From Nostoc mirabile CHAB5784 (GTDB lineage Bacteria > Cyanobacteriota > Cyanobacteriia > Cyanobacteriales > Nostocaceae), in assembly GCF_020829645.1 (NCBI RefSeq), contig NZ_JAIVFS010000095.1, positions 1 to 33,122 on the forward strand: DNA of 33,122 nt. The letters are read 5' to 3'. Position numbers and translations under genes: made by a program. The notes under the pieces were generated by a model. The model was given only the letters and a program-made list of their open reading frames with translations, was not told where the DNA came from and did not search any database. Shown here in pieces: positions 8,374 through 14,435 of the stretch (position 1 is its first letter; each line of letters opens with the position of its first letter).

Positions 8374-8973
8374 TTATCTCCCGCCTCCTGTGTGTGGTCG
8401 GAAGGTTAAATTAATACGTGTACTAATGACTTTGTTTGTTTTGGGAACCTGATGCAGATGTGTGGACTGACAGCCAGGGTGCATCAGAAGTAAGCTCCCG
8501 TGTTCCAGCCAGAAATCCGTTGGTCTGCCATCTCTCGGTTTAATTTGAAACTTGCGACATGACCCCAAGCTGACTGATGCAATCGCCGGGTTAAGTCCCA
8601 TCGATGGTTCATTGTCTGCGTGCCAGCCGATTGAGTCAGTCCCCGTGCGGTACTGGTTGCCAATGACAATGCGGAACTTATAGCCAGTTAGCGCAGTGAT
8701 TCTGTCCCGCAAGTTAGCGAGTTTTTCTGTCCAAGTCAGTGGTTTTAAAAATACGCTGTTGGAGTAAAGGTAATCACATCCGGCATCACCATAAATGCAC
8801 TCAAGACGGGGAACAGGCATTGTTTTACCCAGCATCCTAATTTGATTTTGCTGCCACTCCAGTTTCAAGCAGTGTTGGTAGAGTTCATTGGCTTGTTCAA
8901 GACTTAAGAAATCGGGATAGTAGGTGATAGGTAAAACTGGGGTTGATTCAGCAAATAAATTAAGTTGTTGCAT
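8374..8973 (-). CDS. AlkB-like 2-oxoglutarate/Fe(II) dioxygenase
   Basis: This 199-residue protein has the complete AlkB-type catalytic set: iron ligands H118 and D120 in GWHADNE, H174 in HLHQVP, and the 2-oxoglutarate-binding arginines R186 and R192 in STRINLTFR. VPRLECIYGD and GNQYRTGTDSIGWH are typical of the family. AlkB enzymes oxidatively remove alkyl groups from damaged bases in DNA or RNA. The protein begins MQQLNLF, which resembles the QxxLF-type beta-clamp-binding peptide at a free N-terminus; this is a visual match only. It is preceded by a 6-bp inverted repeat (TACTTT 8976-8981, AAAGTA 8995-9000) over its promoter region. It lies between the DinD-like gene and the replicase on the same strand, which fits repair of the plasmid during replication. 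Confidence 0.9.
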   Translation of the reverse strand: MQQLNLFAESTPVLPITYYPDFLSLEQANELYQHCLKLEWQQNQIRMLGKTMPVPRLECIYGDAGCDYLYSNSVFLKPLTWTEKLANLRDRITALTGYKFRIVIGNQYRTGTDSIGWHADNEPSMGLNPAIASVSLGSCRKFQIKPRDGRPTDFWLEHGSLLLMHPGCQSTHLHQVPKTNKVISTRINLTFRPHTGGGR

Positions 8974-9018
8974 AGTACTTTTCTCTTACTATTGAAAGTA
9001 TCCTGAAGACAATTGCTG

Positions 9019-9753
9019 TTAATTTTGACCAGTAGAGAAAACCTCAATTAACACACTTTCTGGATACAAGCCGACTTTTCCAAAACGTGGATCATGAATG
9101 CGTTCTATTTCTATCCCTTGTTTCCGACACAATGCACTTGCTTTTCTACCTTTAGTACCCGCTTCTTTAACCGATATTTCTAAACCTTGAAGATTAGCGA
9201 AACCAACAACACTATATTTATGACCGCATGGTGTATTCACTCTGTCCTGCTCAACTTCAACAGCTTTGAGCCTCGCCAAGATTTCAGTTTGTTGCTGTTG
9301 TTGTTCTAAAAAACGCTGCTCTTGTTCTGCAAGTTGTTGTGCGATCGCCGCGAGTAACTGTATTTGTGTCATGGCTTTTAACTGGGTTTGGGTTTCAGCC
9401 TCTCGCGTTTTGACAACAAAATAACTTTGTGCTGCTGCTATCTCTGGTTTTCGTGGATCGCCATTCATTGCGGTTAAATATCCGCCATAACGAGATAGTT
9501 TGTAATCTTGTCCTGGTCGCCCAATACTTTTCAGGGTTGACCCTGAAAAGTGCATCTCTACGTCATTTCCCGTATTTTTACAAGCAAAAGTTGCTCTTTC
9601 AATTACGGGTTTAAACTCATTCCACCGAGAATAACCCAGTAATGGCATTAACTCTCTAGCAGTCCAATATTCTTGTCCTTGTTCATCGAACTGACGGATG
9701 CCATCGAAAGGACTACTGTTATTTAGTTGATGGAGATTTTCATTCTTAGTCAT
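9019..9753 (-). CDS. DinD/BRO-N-like DNA damage-inducible protein
   Basis: This 244-residue protein has an N-terminal DinD/BRO-type module at about residues 15-125: SPFDGIRQFDEQGQEYWTAR, ELMPLLGYSRWNEF, then YKLSRYGGYLTAMNGDPRKPEIAAAQSYFVVKTREAE. A glutamine-rich coiled coil follows (about 128-170, QQLAEQEQRFLEQQQQQTEI), then a C-terminal domain (HKYSVVGFANLQGLEISVKE through PRFGKVGLYPESVLIEVF) that looks like a DNA-binding or antirepressor tail. E. coli DinD is SOS-induced and inhibits RecA filaments; BRO/KilA-type proteins are common in phages and plasmids. Here the SOS link is only by homology. The segment encoding HFSGSTLKS contains a perfect 26-bp palindrome (9526-9551), where relatives normally read HFAHVSKM or similar. 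Confidence 0.85.
   Translation of the reverse strand: MTKNENLHQLNNSSPFDGIRQFDEQGQEYWTARELMPLLGYSRWNEFKPVIERATFACKNTGNDVEMHFSGSTLKSIGRPGQDYKLSRYGGYLTAMNGDPRKPEIAAAQSYFVVKTREAETQTQLKAMTQIQLLAAIAQQLAEQEQRFLEQQQQQTEILARLKAVEVEQDRVNTPCGHKYSVVGFANLQGLEISVKEAGTKGRKASALCRKQGIEIERIHDPRFGKVGLYPESVLIEVFSTGQN
9526..9551. repeat. Perfect palindrome inside the DinD-like gene
   Basis: ACTTTTCAGGGT (9526-9537), TG, ACCCTGAAAAGT (9540-9551): 12-bp arms with a 2-bp centre. In mRNA this would be a very stable hairpin inside the coding region. It could be an internal operator, a regulatory RNA hairpin, or the footprint of a small palindromic element inserted in frame. Its presence is certain; its role is unknown. 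Confidence 0.9.
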
Positions 9754-9858
9754 GACATACCTTTTGTTTCATGGTGGTAGAAGTAATTGCTGACTTTGAT
9801 TAACAGGTGATACTTTTTTCGGTAAAGCCAACAATTTATCGTCACAGTGCCAAACAAA

Positions 9859-10317
9859 TCAGACTTTCACCCGCATCAAACTTTTTTCACCAACTAATGA
9901 GAAACGATTCGATATAGTTGGTGTCTTAATTAACGTTGGTGACATTAATTCAACAAAGTAAAACCAAGAATTATGTACCAGCGCAATCCCCAAAATCAGC
10001 CGTTGCTTTGTTCCTTTGTCGTGAGAACAGAGGATCACTCGTTCGCCCAAGACAAAAGCGGGTTTTTGCACAGTGATGGCCTCTAACTCTCCAGTCCCGA
10101 TGATTTGGTTTTGTGTGGCATGGAGTATTTCTTTACCGCAATCAATTGAATAAATCCAACATTCGTGTTTCCATTGCATACCGCAGCAGTAACCAAATGT
10201 TCTTGTTGTGCGTAGGAAAACTCTCTCTAGTAAATTAACTGCAATGGGTGGAATTGTTCCACGCCAAGGTGGAGAAAGATACCAACTTGTTTGAAGTGCG
10301 TTAATATGGTCAATCAT
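9859..10317 (-). CDS. DUF1392-like hypothetical protein
   Basis: This 152-residue protein opens MIDHINALQTSWYLSPPWRGT and contains FGYCCGMQWKHECWIYSID, ILHATQNQIIGTGELEAI and FVLGERVILCSHDKGTKQRL. This pattern fits the DUF1392 family, which is found mostly on cyanobacterial plasmids and has no known function; the match is from memory. It is rich in beta strands and tryptophan/cysteine, with no signal peptide or membrane segment. Its ATG (10317-10315) overlaps the TGA of the upstream HTH gene (ATGA), so the two are translationally coupled. Confidence 0.72.
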   Translation of the reverse strand: MIDHINALQTSWYLSPPWRGTIPPIAVNLLERVFLRTTRTFGYCCGMQWKHECWIYSIDCGKEILHATQNQIIGTGELEAITVQKPAFVLGERVILCSHDKGTKQRLILGIALVHNSWFYFVELMSPTLIKTPTISNRFSLVGEKSLMRVKV

Positions 10318-10712
10318 GCTTTTCTCCCTAATAGGTAATTAATCGCTTCAACATCAAGAGCGGCAATGCGTTTTTTAATTGATTGTGGCGGGTTATCAAA
10401 AAACTCTTTTAAATGCCATTTCCGAATTTGGTAATGTCTGGCAGAACGTTTTGTAGCTTTGAGCCATCCTCTTTTTACCCATCTAGCTACAGTTGAGAAA
10501 TTCAATTGAAGAACGTGAGCAATCTCTTTACAAGAATAGTTATCAAGCGTGGGGCGTGCGGAATAACCTAAGCTATTTAACTTCAGATAAATTGCAATTG
10601 GTGTGCGTTGATATCCTCGTCTTTTTAGGATTGAAGCTATTTGTTTGACTGTATAGACTTCAGCTTTCGCCTCAATAATTGCTAGTTCTTCATCAGTCCA
10701 TTTGATACTCAT
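10314..10712 (-). CDS. Helix-turn-helix DNA-binding protein
   Basis: This 132-residue protein starts at MSIKWTDEEL, with GGGAG about 7 bp upstream. A longer in-frame start at 10763 would overlap the preceding gene and lacks a ribosome-binding site. Residues 4-45 look like a SANT/Myb-like or MerR-adjacent helical unit (TDEELAIIEAKAEVYTVKQIASILKRRG). Residues 58-100 form a second HTH (YSCKEIAHVLQLNFSTVARWVKRGWLKA), followed by a basic stretch (KRSARHYQIRKWHLKEF) that resembles the excisionase/MerR wing. Two DNA-recognition units in a short protein suggest a regulator or accessory replication/recombination factor. It is coupled by a 4-base overlap to the DUF1392-like gene downstream. Confidence 0.78.
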   Translation of the reverse strand: MSIKWTDEELAIIEAKAEVYTVKQIASILKRRGYQRTPIAIYLKLNSLGYSARPTLDNYSCKEIAHVLQLNFSTVARWVKRGWLKATKRSARHYQIRKWHLKEFFDNPPQSIKKRIAALDVEAINYLLGRKA

Positions 10713-10728
10713 CTGATTACTCCCATAT

Positions 10729-10938
10729 TTATGCAGATTTAGCATCAGATTGTCCTTGTACAATCCGAGCGCTCATAGATTCAAAATCCACTTGAAAAAT
10801 GTTCATCTCAGTTTGCATTCCCCCAGTGTTGTAGCGGTCTACGATGTGCTGCTTGATAGCAGATTGATTCAGCCCATCAGGGATATCGATGTGCGCTTCA
10901 CTGACGATTTTTTCGACTACTGTAACGATGACTCTCAT
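10729..10938 (-). CDS. Small hypothetical protein
   Basis: This 69-residue protein (MRVIVTVVEKIVSEAHIDIP, then GLNQSAIKQHIVDRYNTGG and NIFQVDFESMSARIVQG) is not recognised. It has a beta-alpha-beta-beta pattern and is mildly acidic. A GAGGAATTACCC sequence precedes its ATG. It ends 16 bp before the HTH gene at 10712 on the same strand, so it is likely the first gene of a three-gene set with the HTH and DUF1392-like proteins. Gene-like composition and tight packing support it being real. Confidence 0.65.
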   Translation of the reverse strand: MRVIVTVVEKIVSEAHIDIPDGLNQSAIKQHIVDRYNTGGMQTEMNIFQVDFESMSARIVQGQSDAKSA

Positions 10939-10958
10939 GGGTAATTCCTCGGATGTTG

Positions 10959-11032
10959 AGAATTCAGGAGTCAGGAGTCAGAAATCAGAATAATTCTGAA
11001 TCCTGAATTCTGAATTCTGACTTCTGACTTTT
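10959..11032. repeat. GGAGTCAG-type interspersed inverted repeat
   Basis: AATTCAGGAGTCAGGAGTCAG is followed by a matching pyrimidine-side arm with CTGAATCCTGAATTCTGAATTCTGACTTCTGAC. The arms contain short tandem units (GGAGTCA; TGAATTC/TGACTTC). It fills the gap between the 11036-11866 gene and the small gene at 10938. Similar short repeats are frequent between genes in filamentous cyanobacteria. A role as terminator of the 11866-11036 transcript is possible. Confidence 0.75.
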
Positions 11033-11035
11033 GAT

Positions 11036-11866
11036 TTACACTGCTCCAGTCTTTACTGCTTGCAACTGTTGCATCCATGCGTTGATTGCTGTTAACTCAT
11101 CAGCGCCGTTAGCAACAGCATCAACAACAAGATTTTGATACAAAGATTCAGCTTCATTTGGATATTCACACTTACCTGCTGCCCAAGCTAAACACATGGT
11201 TTTGATTAGTTCATTAATCTGGTTAATATCAAGTAGACTTGGGCGGTCAACATCCTGAAATTGCAACCACTCTTTGACCAAATCAAGGGGATAATCAAGC
11301 AAAGTGCGAATATTTTTGATTCGTAAATCTTGAGGGTGTACTGGTTGAGGGACTACGCTGAGTTTTGGTGTAGATGGGATAGTTGAGGATGTGCCACCTA
11401 AAAGAGATTGAATATCACGAATGATTGTTGCCCAATCCAAATCTCTACTCCATTCCCTGTAAATCTTGGTCTTACTTGCAGCATCGTAAAGATTACAGAA
11501 AACTGTATTCTCGTCACCAGCATTCGCAACGATAATCAGTGGTTTGGAAAAGTCTTGGACTAATGAAGCCGCTAAAAGAAAGCTTTTGGCGAAATTGGTT
11601 TCAACACCAGTCCTGACAACATAAAGTTCATCTGCACTCACGACAATATCGAGTTTGAGATTGTCTTTGCCTTTGAATTCTTTAGTGGTCAATCGCAGTT
11701 CTGACAAGTAGCCAGTTAATGCTCTTTGGGAAACAGGGATGGTTTTATCCCGTTCAATATCGTAGTGATACCACAGGTAAGATTCTCCACCTAACTCGGC
11801 ATTTTTGACATATAAATAGATGGGTTCGGGAGGGTTGCATAAACCTAGTTTGATTTCAGTAACCAT
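11036..11866 (-). CDS. Hypothetical plasmid-backbone protein
   Basis: This 276-residue protein is not recognised. The ATG at 11866 is chosen because GAGGT lies 4-5 bp upstream; the in-frame extension to 11968 has no ribosome-binding site. The N-terminal two thirds look like a beta-rich domain (IYLYVKNAELGGESYLWYHYD, LKLDIVVSADELYVVRTGVET, FSKPLIIVANAGDENTVFC). There follow a proline/serine linker (about 158-180) and a helical C-terminal domain (LLDYPLDLVKEWLQFQDVDRP through TAINAWMQQLQAVK). A beta-barrel plus linker plus helical tail would suit a nucleic-acid-binding accessory protein, but no motif proves it. It belongs to the minus-strand block with the replicase. Confidence 0.7.
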   Translation of the reverse strand: MVTEIKLGLCNPPEPIYLYVKNAELGGESYLWYHYDIERDKTIPVSQRALTGYLSELRLTTKEFKGKDNLKLDIVVSADELYVVRTGVETNFAKSFLLAASLVQDFSKPLIIVANAGDENTVFCNLYDAASKTKIYREWSRDLDWATIIRDIQSLLGGTSSTIPSTPKLSVVPQPVHPQDLRIKNIRTLLDYPLDLVKEWLQFQDVDRPSLLDINQINELIKTMCLAWAAGKCEYPNEAESLYQNLVVDAVANGADELTAINAWMQQLQAVKTGAV

Positions 11867-12010
11867 GTTTACCTCGATTAATATTTTATTGATTAGTGTT
11901 CTGTGTGCAATAATGGGAATTCTGTAGCGGAAGAAAAACTTCCGTGCGTTCATCTGAAGTAATGGCATTCCTTTAGATGAACGCTTTTGTACTAAACAGA
12001 AAGCTGTGAA

Positions 12011-12145
12011 TTGGAGGGGGAAAGGGGAAAGGGGAAGGGGTAAAGGAAGGAGGAGGAAAGACTTTTCTCAATACAGTACAGAGCAAGCATTTTTGAATAT
12101 GGATGTTTCCTTTCCCCTTTAACCCTTACCCTTTTCCCCCTCTTG
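12011..12145. repeat. AAAGGGG-type interspersed inverted repeat reaching into a gene 3' end
   Basis: A purine tract of about 48 bases (12013-12060, repeated GGGGAAA units) faces a pyrimidine tract (12107-12143, CCTTTCCCC and CCCTTACCC units) across a spacer of about 46 bases. The pyrimidine arm forms the last codons of the 12119-12517 gene, where it encodes EGEKGKG. It resembles the smaller repeat at 8312-8370. Capture of a repeat arm as coding sequence is seen directly. Confidence 0.75.
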
Positions 12146-12517
12146 ATTGCGCTCTAGTTCCCACTGCAAATAAATGAGTGCAGTGCTAGCATCCGCAATG
12201 TTTAAATCAGGTTGATATCCCAATTCCAGCAGTTGTTTGTAGTCTGGGTGCATAGCAATAAGGGATATCAGGGTTTGAGCTTGTTCAACTAACTGGTAGA
12301 GATTGGGGTTAGACATTTCAATACCAAGCCGTGAACATAAATTTTCTGCTTTCACTCCAAAAGTTCCTGGTTCAATCTCAGTTTCTAACTCTTCAAGCAG
12401 AGATTGAAAATCAGGGTGTTCATCATTAATTTCAATTTCAAATAAATCTGCGCTCTTTGTAACGACGCTTGCCCAATCTGGCAGAGTAGCTGAAATGGTC
12501 TTTGCGTAAAGTTTCAT
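12119..12517 (-). CDS. Hypothetical protein
   Basis: This 132-residue acidic protein is not recognised. It starts MKLYAKTISATLPDWASVV at 12517, with a weak AGAG upstream; the in-frame ATG at 12559 lies within the preceding reading frame and is less likely. It is predicted mostly helical (LLEELETEIEPGTFGVKAEN, LYQLVEQAQTLISLIAMHPDYKQLLELGY, ALIYLQWELERN). The last residues EGEKGKG come from an interspersed purine-rich repeat arm, so the original C-terminus has probably been replaced. It lies 26 bp downstream of the small frame ending at 12543 and is likely in the same transcript as the SAP-like gene. Confidence 0.65.
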   Translation of the reverse strand: MKLYAKTISATLPDWASVVTKSADLFEIEINDEHPDFQSLLEELETEIEPGTFGVKAENLCSRLGIEMSNPNLYQLVEQAQTLISLIAMHPDYKQLLELGYQPDLNIADASTALIYLQWELERNQEGEKGKG

Positions 12518-12542
12518 GATTTTATTCTCTGGGATTAATAAC

Positions 12543-12671
12543 CTAAAAATCCTCGGCAATCTCCAACAAAAAGCCGCGCCCTGTGTTCTGCACTTGCACT
12601 AGTTCTTTATCCAGCAGTGTTTGAATAACCTTGGCAGAGAATTGGAATCGACAGCGATCGCACTGCATCAT
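12543..12671 (-). CDS. Small overlapping frame, probable displaced C-terminus of the SAP-like protein
   Basis: A 42-codon frame (MMQCDRCRFQFSAKVIQTLL, then DKELVQVQNTGRGFLLEIAEDF) overlaps the last codons of the 12607-13389 gene in another frame. FSAKVIQTLLDKELVQVQNTGRGFLLEI reads like a coherent helix-strand unit, whereas the tail of the overlapping gene (IPILCQGYSNTAG) does not. The simplest view is a frameshift near 12645-12660, with this stretch as the original C-terminus. The alternative is a separate small protein with a CxxC-like MMQCDRC start, but it has no ribosome-binding site. Confidence 0.45.
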   Translation of the reverse strand: MMQCDRCRFQFSAKVIQTLLDKELVQVQNTGRGFLLEIAEDF

Positions 12672-13389
12672 AGACCGAGTTAGAATACTGCTGCTGACCC
12701 GAATAACGCCTCTTCACCCACCAGTTACCCTCAGTGCATCCGACTTGCCCCAGTTTCACGCCGTTGTTGTTGTAAATGCCATCATCGAGAATTTCAAACC
12801 CATAATTCTGGCACTCGTTGAAGATATGCGCCATGATTTGGTTTTCAGTAGAAGAGGAAAGCATGGGGGCAGAAGCGCAGAGGGGCAGAGGAGAAAGCTG
12901 TTGTAAGTTTTTCCCCTCTGCACCCCTGCTCCCCTGCACCTCTGCTTTTACTGGCAGTGTGCCATCTTTGTAGTGAGTGCAGATGAAGCGATCGCAACGC
13001 ATTAGAGTGTTGGCACGAAATACTTCTTTATCGTTGACCATTACTACCCAGCGTTGCGTTAAATGGTTATCGTCATGGCTTATACTGGCTACCAGTTTGT
13101 CATCAGCGTAATATTCGTGATGGTCAAACGAGATTTCGACTATTGTGAGGGGTTCGGGGGCTATGGTTTGGGCTTGGTCAGCGATGTAACTGTCGAGTTC
13201 GGCTTGGGCTGTGGCTTGGTTGTCAACTTTCTGAAGCTGGGTGGATTGATGGGCGATGATTGCGTTTACCCAGGTTTGGGCCGCTCTTTTGTCTTCGGTG
13301 GGTGTAACGCCTAATTCGGCAGCGATTCTTTTGAGACGGGGGAGGTTATAACGGCAAAGGGCTTGCTGTGTATACGTTGGATAGGTCAT
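12607..13389 (-). CDS. Cyanobacterial plasmid protein with N-terminal SAP-like domain
   Basis: This 260-residue protein starts MTYPTYTQQALCRYNLPRLK, with AAGGAAA about 7 bp upstream; the longer start at 13431 is rejected. Residues 8-47 (LCRYNLPRLKRIAAELGVTP through AAQTWVNAIIAHQ) form a SAP/Rho-N-like helix-loop-helix that often binds nucleic acid. The middle has beta strands (IVEISFDHHEYYADDKLVASI, RWVVMVNDKEVFRANTLM). Residues about 148-177 are encoded by an interspersed repeat inserted in frame (12861-12946). The C-terminal part (GFEILDDGIYNNNGVKLGQV, then NWWVKRRYSGQQQ) resembles a repeated cyanobacterial GNWW-type unit. The true C-terminus is probably in another frame (12543-12671). It follows the XRE gene and a shared upstream motif at 13475-13498. 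Confidence 0.72.
   Translation of the reverse strand: MTYPTYTQQALCRYNLPRLKRIAAELGVTPTEDKRAAQTWVNAIIAHQSTQLQKVDNQATAQAELDSYIADQAQTIAPEPLTIVEISFDHHEYYADDKLVASISHDDNHLTQRWVVMVNDKEVFRANTLMRCDRFICTHYKDGTLPVKAEVQGSRGAEGKNLQQLSPLPLCASAPMLSSSTENQIMAHIFNECQNYGFEILDDGIYNNNGVKLGQVGCTEGNWWVKRRYSGQQQYSNSVYDAVRSLSIPILCQGYSNTAG
12861..12946. repeat. GCAGAGGGG-type inverted repeat inserted in frame in a gene
   Basis: A left arm with GCAGAAGCGCAGAGGGGCAG (about 12869-12891) and a right arm with CCCCTCTGCACCCCTGCTCC (about 12913-12946) form an inverted repeat. It lies wholly within the 12607-13389 reading frame without breaking it. It encodes the low-complexity stretch GAEGKNLQQLSPLPLCASAP. The neighbouring protein sequence on each side is of normal composition, so the insertion is recent relative to the gene. 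Confidence 0.75.
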
Positions 13390-13474
13390 AATAAGATTTC
13401 CTTGTAAAAGGGTCAAAGGGCGATCGCACAAGTTTTCCAGGCTGAAGCGGTTGTCCTTTGTTTTATCTCTTATT

Positions 13475-13498
13475 ATTTACATATTTTATGGAAATTAG
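13475..13498 (-). promoter_or_regulatory. Shared upstream motif, copy 1 (upstream of SAP-like gene)
   Basis: On the minus strand the motif reads ATTTCC-N6-TATGTAAAT. It lies about 86 bp upstream of the SAP-like gene start and overlaps the stop codon of the XRE gene. The same two blocks with the same 6-bp spacer recur at 13846-13868 in front of the XRE gene. TATGTA could serve as a -10 element. Joint control of both genes, perhaps by the XRE protein, is inferred. Confidence 0.5.
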
Positions 13499-13833
13499 TC
13501 AACGACTACGGACGAGATTTTTTGTAGCAATGGGTAACTAAGGGTTTGTGCTACAACAGGATAAAATTGCCTAAGCTCGATCCCTAAAATTTGACAATAT
13601 TTCAAGATAAGAGACAAAGAAACAGAGCGATCACCTTTACCCTTCCATTTTTCTATTTTATGAATTAACTGCTGAGAACAAGGTTCTCCAAGCCCTGTAA
13701 TTGCTTGCGCTACTTCTTCTCTAGAAAGTTTCTTGTCTTCTCTTTGCTGAAATAAAAACTCACCATATTCCTGATCCCAGTCAATCCGGGATACCAAATC
13801 CAAAGGTATTCCTTGCATTACGATTTCTCTCAC
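13495..13833 (-). CDS. XRE-family helix-turn-helix regulator
   Basis: This 112-residue protein has a Cro/C1-type HTH at about residues 25-92: YGEFLFQQREDKKLSREEVAQ, then CSQQLIHKIEKWKGKGDRSV and LSLILKYCQILGIELRQFYP. The start is a GTG at 13833, with AGGAG 5 bp upstream; an internal ATG five codons later is the alternative. Its promoter region contains two possible operators, the ATTTCC-N6-TATGTAAAT motif (13846-13868) and the inverted repeat TACTTC-N6-GAAGTA (13874-13891). The first motif also occurs before the next gene of the block. As first gene of the minus-strand plasmid block it is a good candidate for its main regulator or copy-control repressor. Confidence 0.85.
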   Translation of the reverse strand: MREIVMQGIPLDLVSRIDWDQEYGEFLFQQREDKKLSREEVAQAITGLGEPCSQQLIHKIEKWKGKGDRSVSLSLILKYCQILGIELRQFYPVVAQTLSYPLLQKISSVVVD

Positions 13834-13845
13834 TGATACTCCTAT

Positions 13846-13891
13846 ATTTACATAATGTGTGGAAATAGTGGTGTACTTCTTCTATGAAGTA
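13846..13891 (-). promoter_or_regulatory. Promoter/operator region of the XRE gene: shared motif copy 2 plus inverted repeat
   Basis: Positions 13846-13868 repeat the ATTTCC-N6-TATGTAAAT motif (minus-strand reading) found at 13475-13498, here starting 13 bp upstream of the GTG start. Just beyond it, TACTTC (13874-13879) and GAAGTA (13886-13891) form a perfect inverted repeat with a 6-bp spacer. Both are well placed for autoregulation by the XRE protein. The sequences are seen; binding is inferred. Confidence 0.5.
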
Positions 13892-13928
13892 TGTAAAACC
13901 TAAGCAGTATTAGCGTAGAGCCTAAATC

Positions 13929-14384
13929 GTGAAAGCGATCGCTCTAAATTCGTGTTGTCTTTTAGGAAGTAAGTTGAGAGTTCTTAGTCTGAAGGGCGTT
14001 CTAAAAAATGACAGACCCACAAGTAATACTTTCCAGCAATCAATGGTGCAACAAATGCCCACAGTGGGCTGCACCAAGCCATACATAAACTGCGACACGG
14101 TTCAGTTAACGAAGAGAAGCAACTGTTGGCGCGTCAAAATGCTGTACTGGCAACGGTTATAGCTCCACAAGTACACCTTGGGGTTTTCAAAGCGGCATGA
14201 GTTTACCTGCCGCTTTCCTTGTCATGGACATTTTATATACGGGAAGGTAGAGATAATGCCAAAGCCGACAAAGCAACAAGGATGATTACCGCAGATGCAA
14301 ATATATATGTAAACAAGTTAAGGAAAAACCCCAACCTCAGTAAAAGGTTTGGGGAATTAATATCAATTTAATTACACCTCCATC
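13929..14384 (+). other. Long region without a convincing gene; possible decayed small ORF at 14008-14200
   Basis: No complete gene stands out between the XRE promoter and the leader ORF at 14385. An ATG frame at 14008-14088 (MTDPQVILSSNQWCNKCPQ) is followed, one base out of phase, by an open stretch to 14200 that reads like protein (LHQAIHKLRHGSV, EEKQLLARQNAVLATVIAP). Together they may be a frameshifted remnant of a small gene. A second frame from 13929 is cysteine-rich and not convincing. CCCCAACCT (14329-14337) and AGGTTTGGGG (14345-14354) could form a bulged hairpin. An origin in this gap is possible, but no iterons were seen. Confidence 0.35.
14189..14216 (+). terminator. Possible hairpin terminator
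   Basis: AAAGCGGCA (14189-14197) and TGCCGCTTT (14208-14216) form a perfect 9-bp stem with a 10-base loop, followed by CCTT rather than a long T run. It closes the possible small ORF ending at 14200. The hairpin is certain as a sequence; terminator activity is only moderately likely because the T-tract is short. Confidence 0.45.
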
Positions 14385-14435
14385 ATGGCACAACTCGATA
14401 TTCGTTCAAGTACTGTTCAGCTAGGGGTGGAATAA
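14385..14435 (+). CDS. Possible 16-residue leader peptide before the ParB-like gene
   Basis: A short frame MAQLDIRSSTVQLGVE ends in TAA at 14433-14435, whose last A is the first base of the next gene's ATG (TAATG). GGGGTGG just before the junction can serve as ribosome-binding site for the downstream gene. Stop-start overlap of this kind usually means termination-reinitiation coupling. The leader has no clear ribosome-binding site of its own, so its translation is uncertain. Confidence 0.4.
   Translation: MAQLDIRSSTVQLGVE

Noticed and set aside
10959..11032. Possible CRISPR-like tandem array
   Set aside because: The units are 7-8 bp, vary in sequence and form an inverted repeat; there are no regular spacers.
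13929..14162. 77-codon plus-strand frame
   Set aside because: Cysteine-rich, no ribosome-binding site and no protein-like pattern; another frame over 14060-14200 looks more coding-like.
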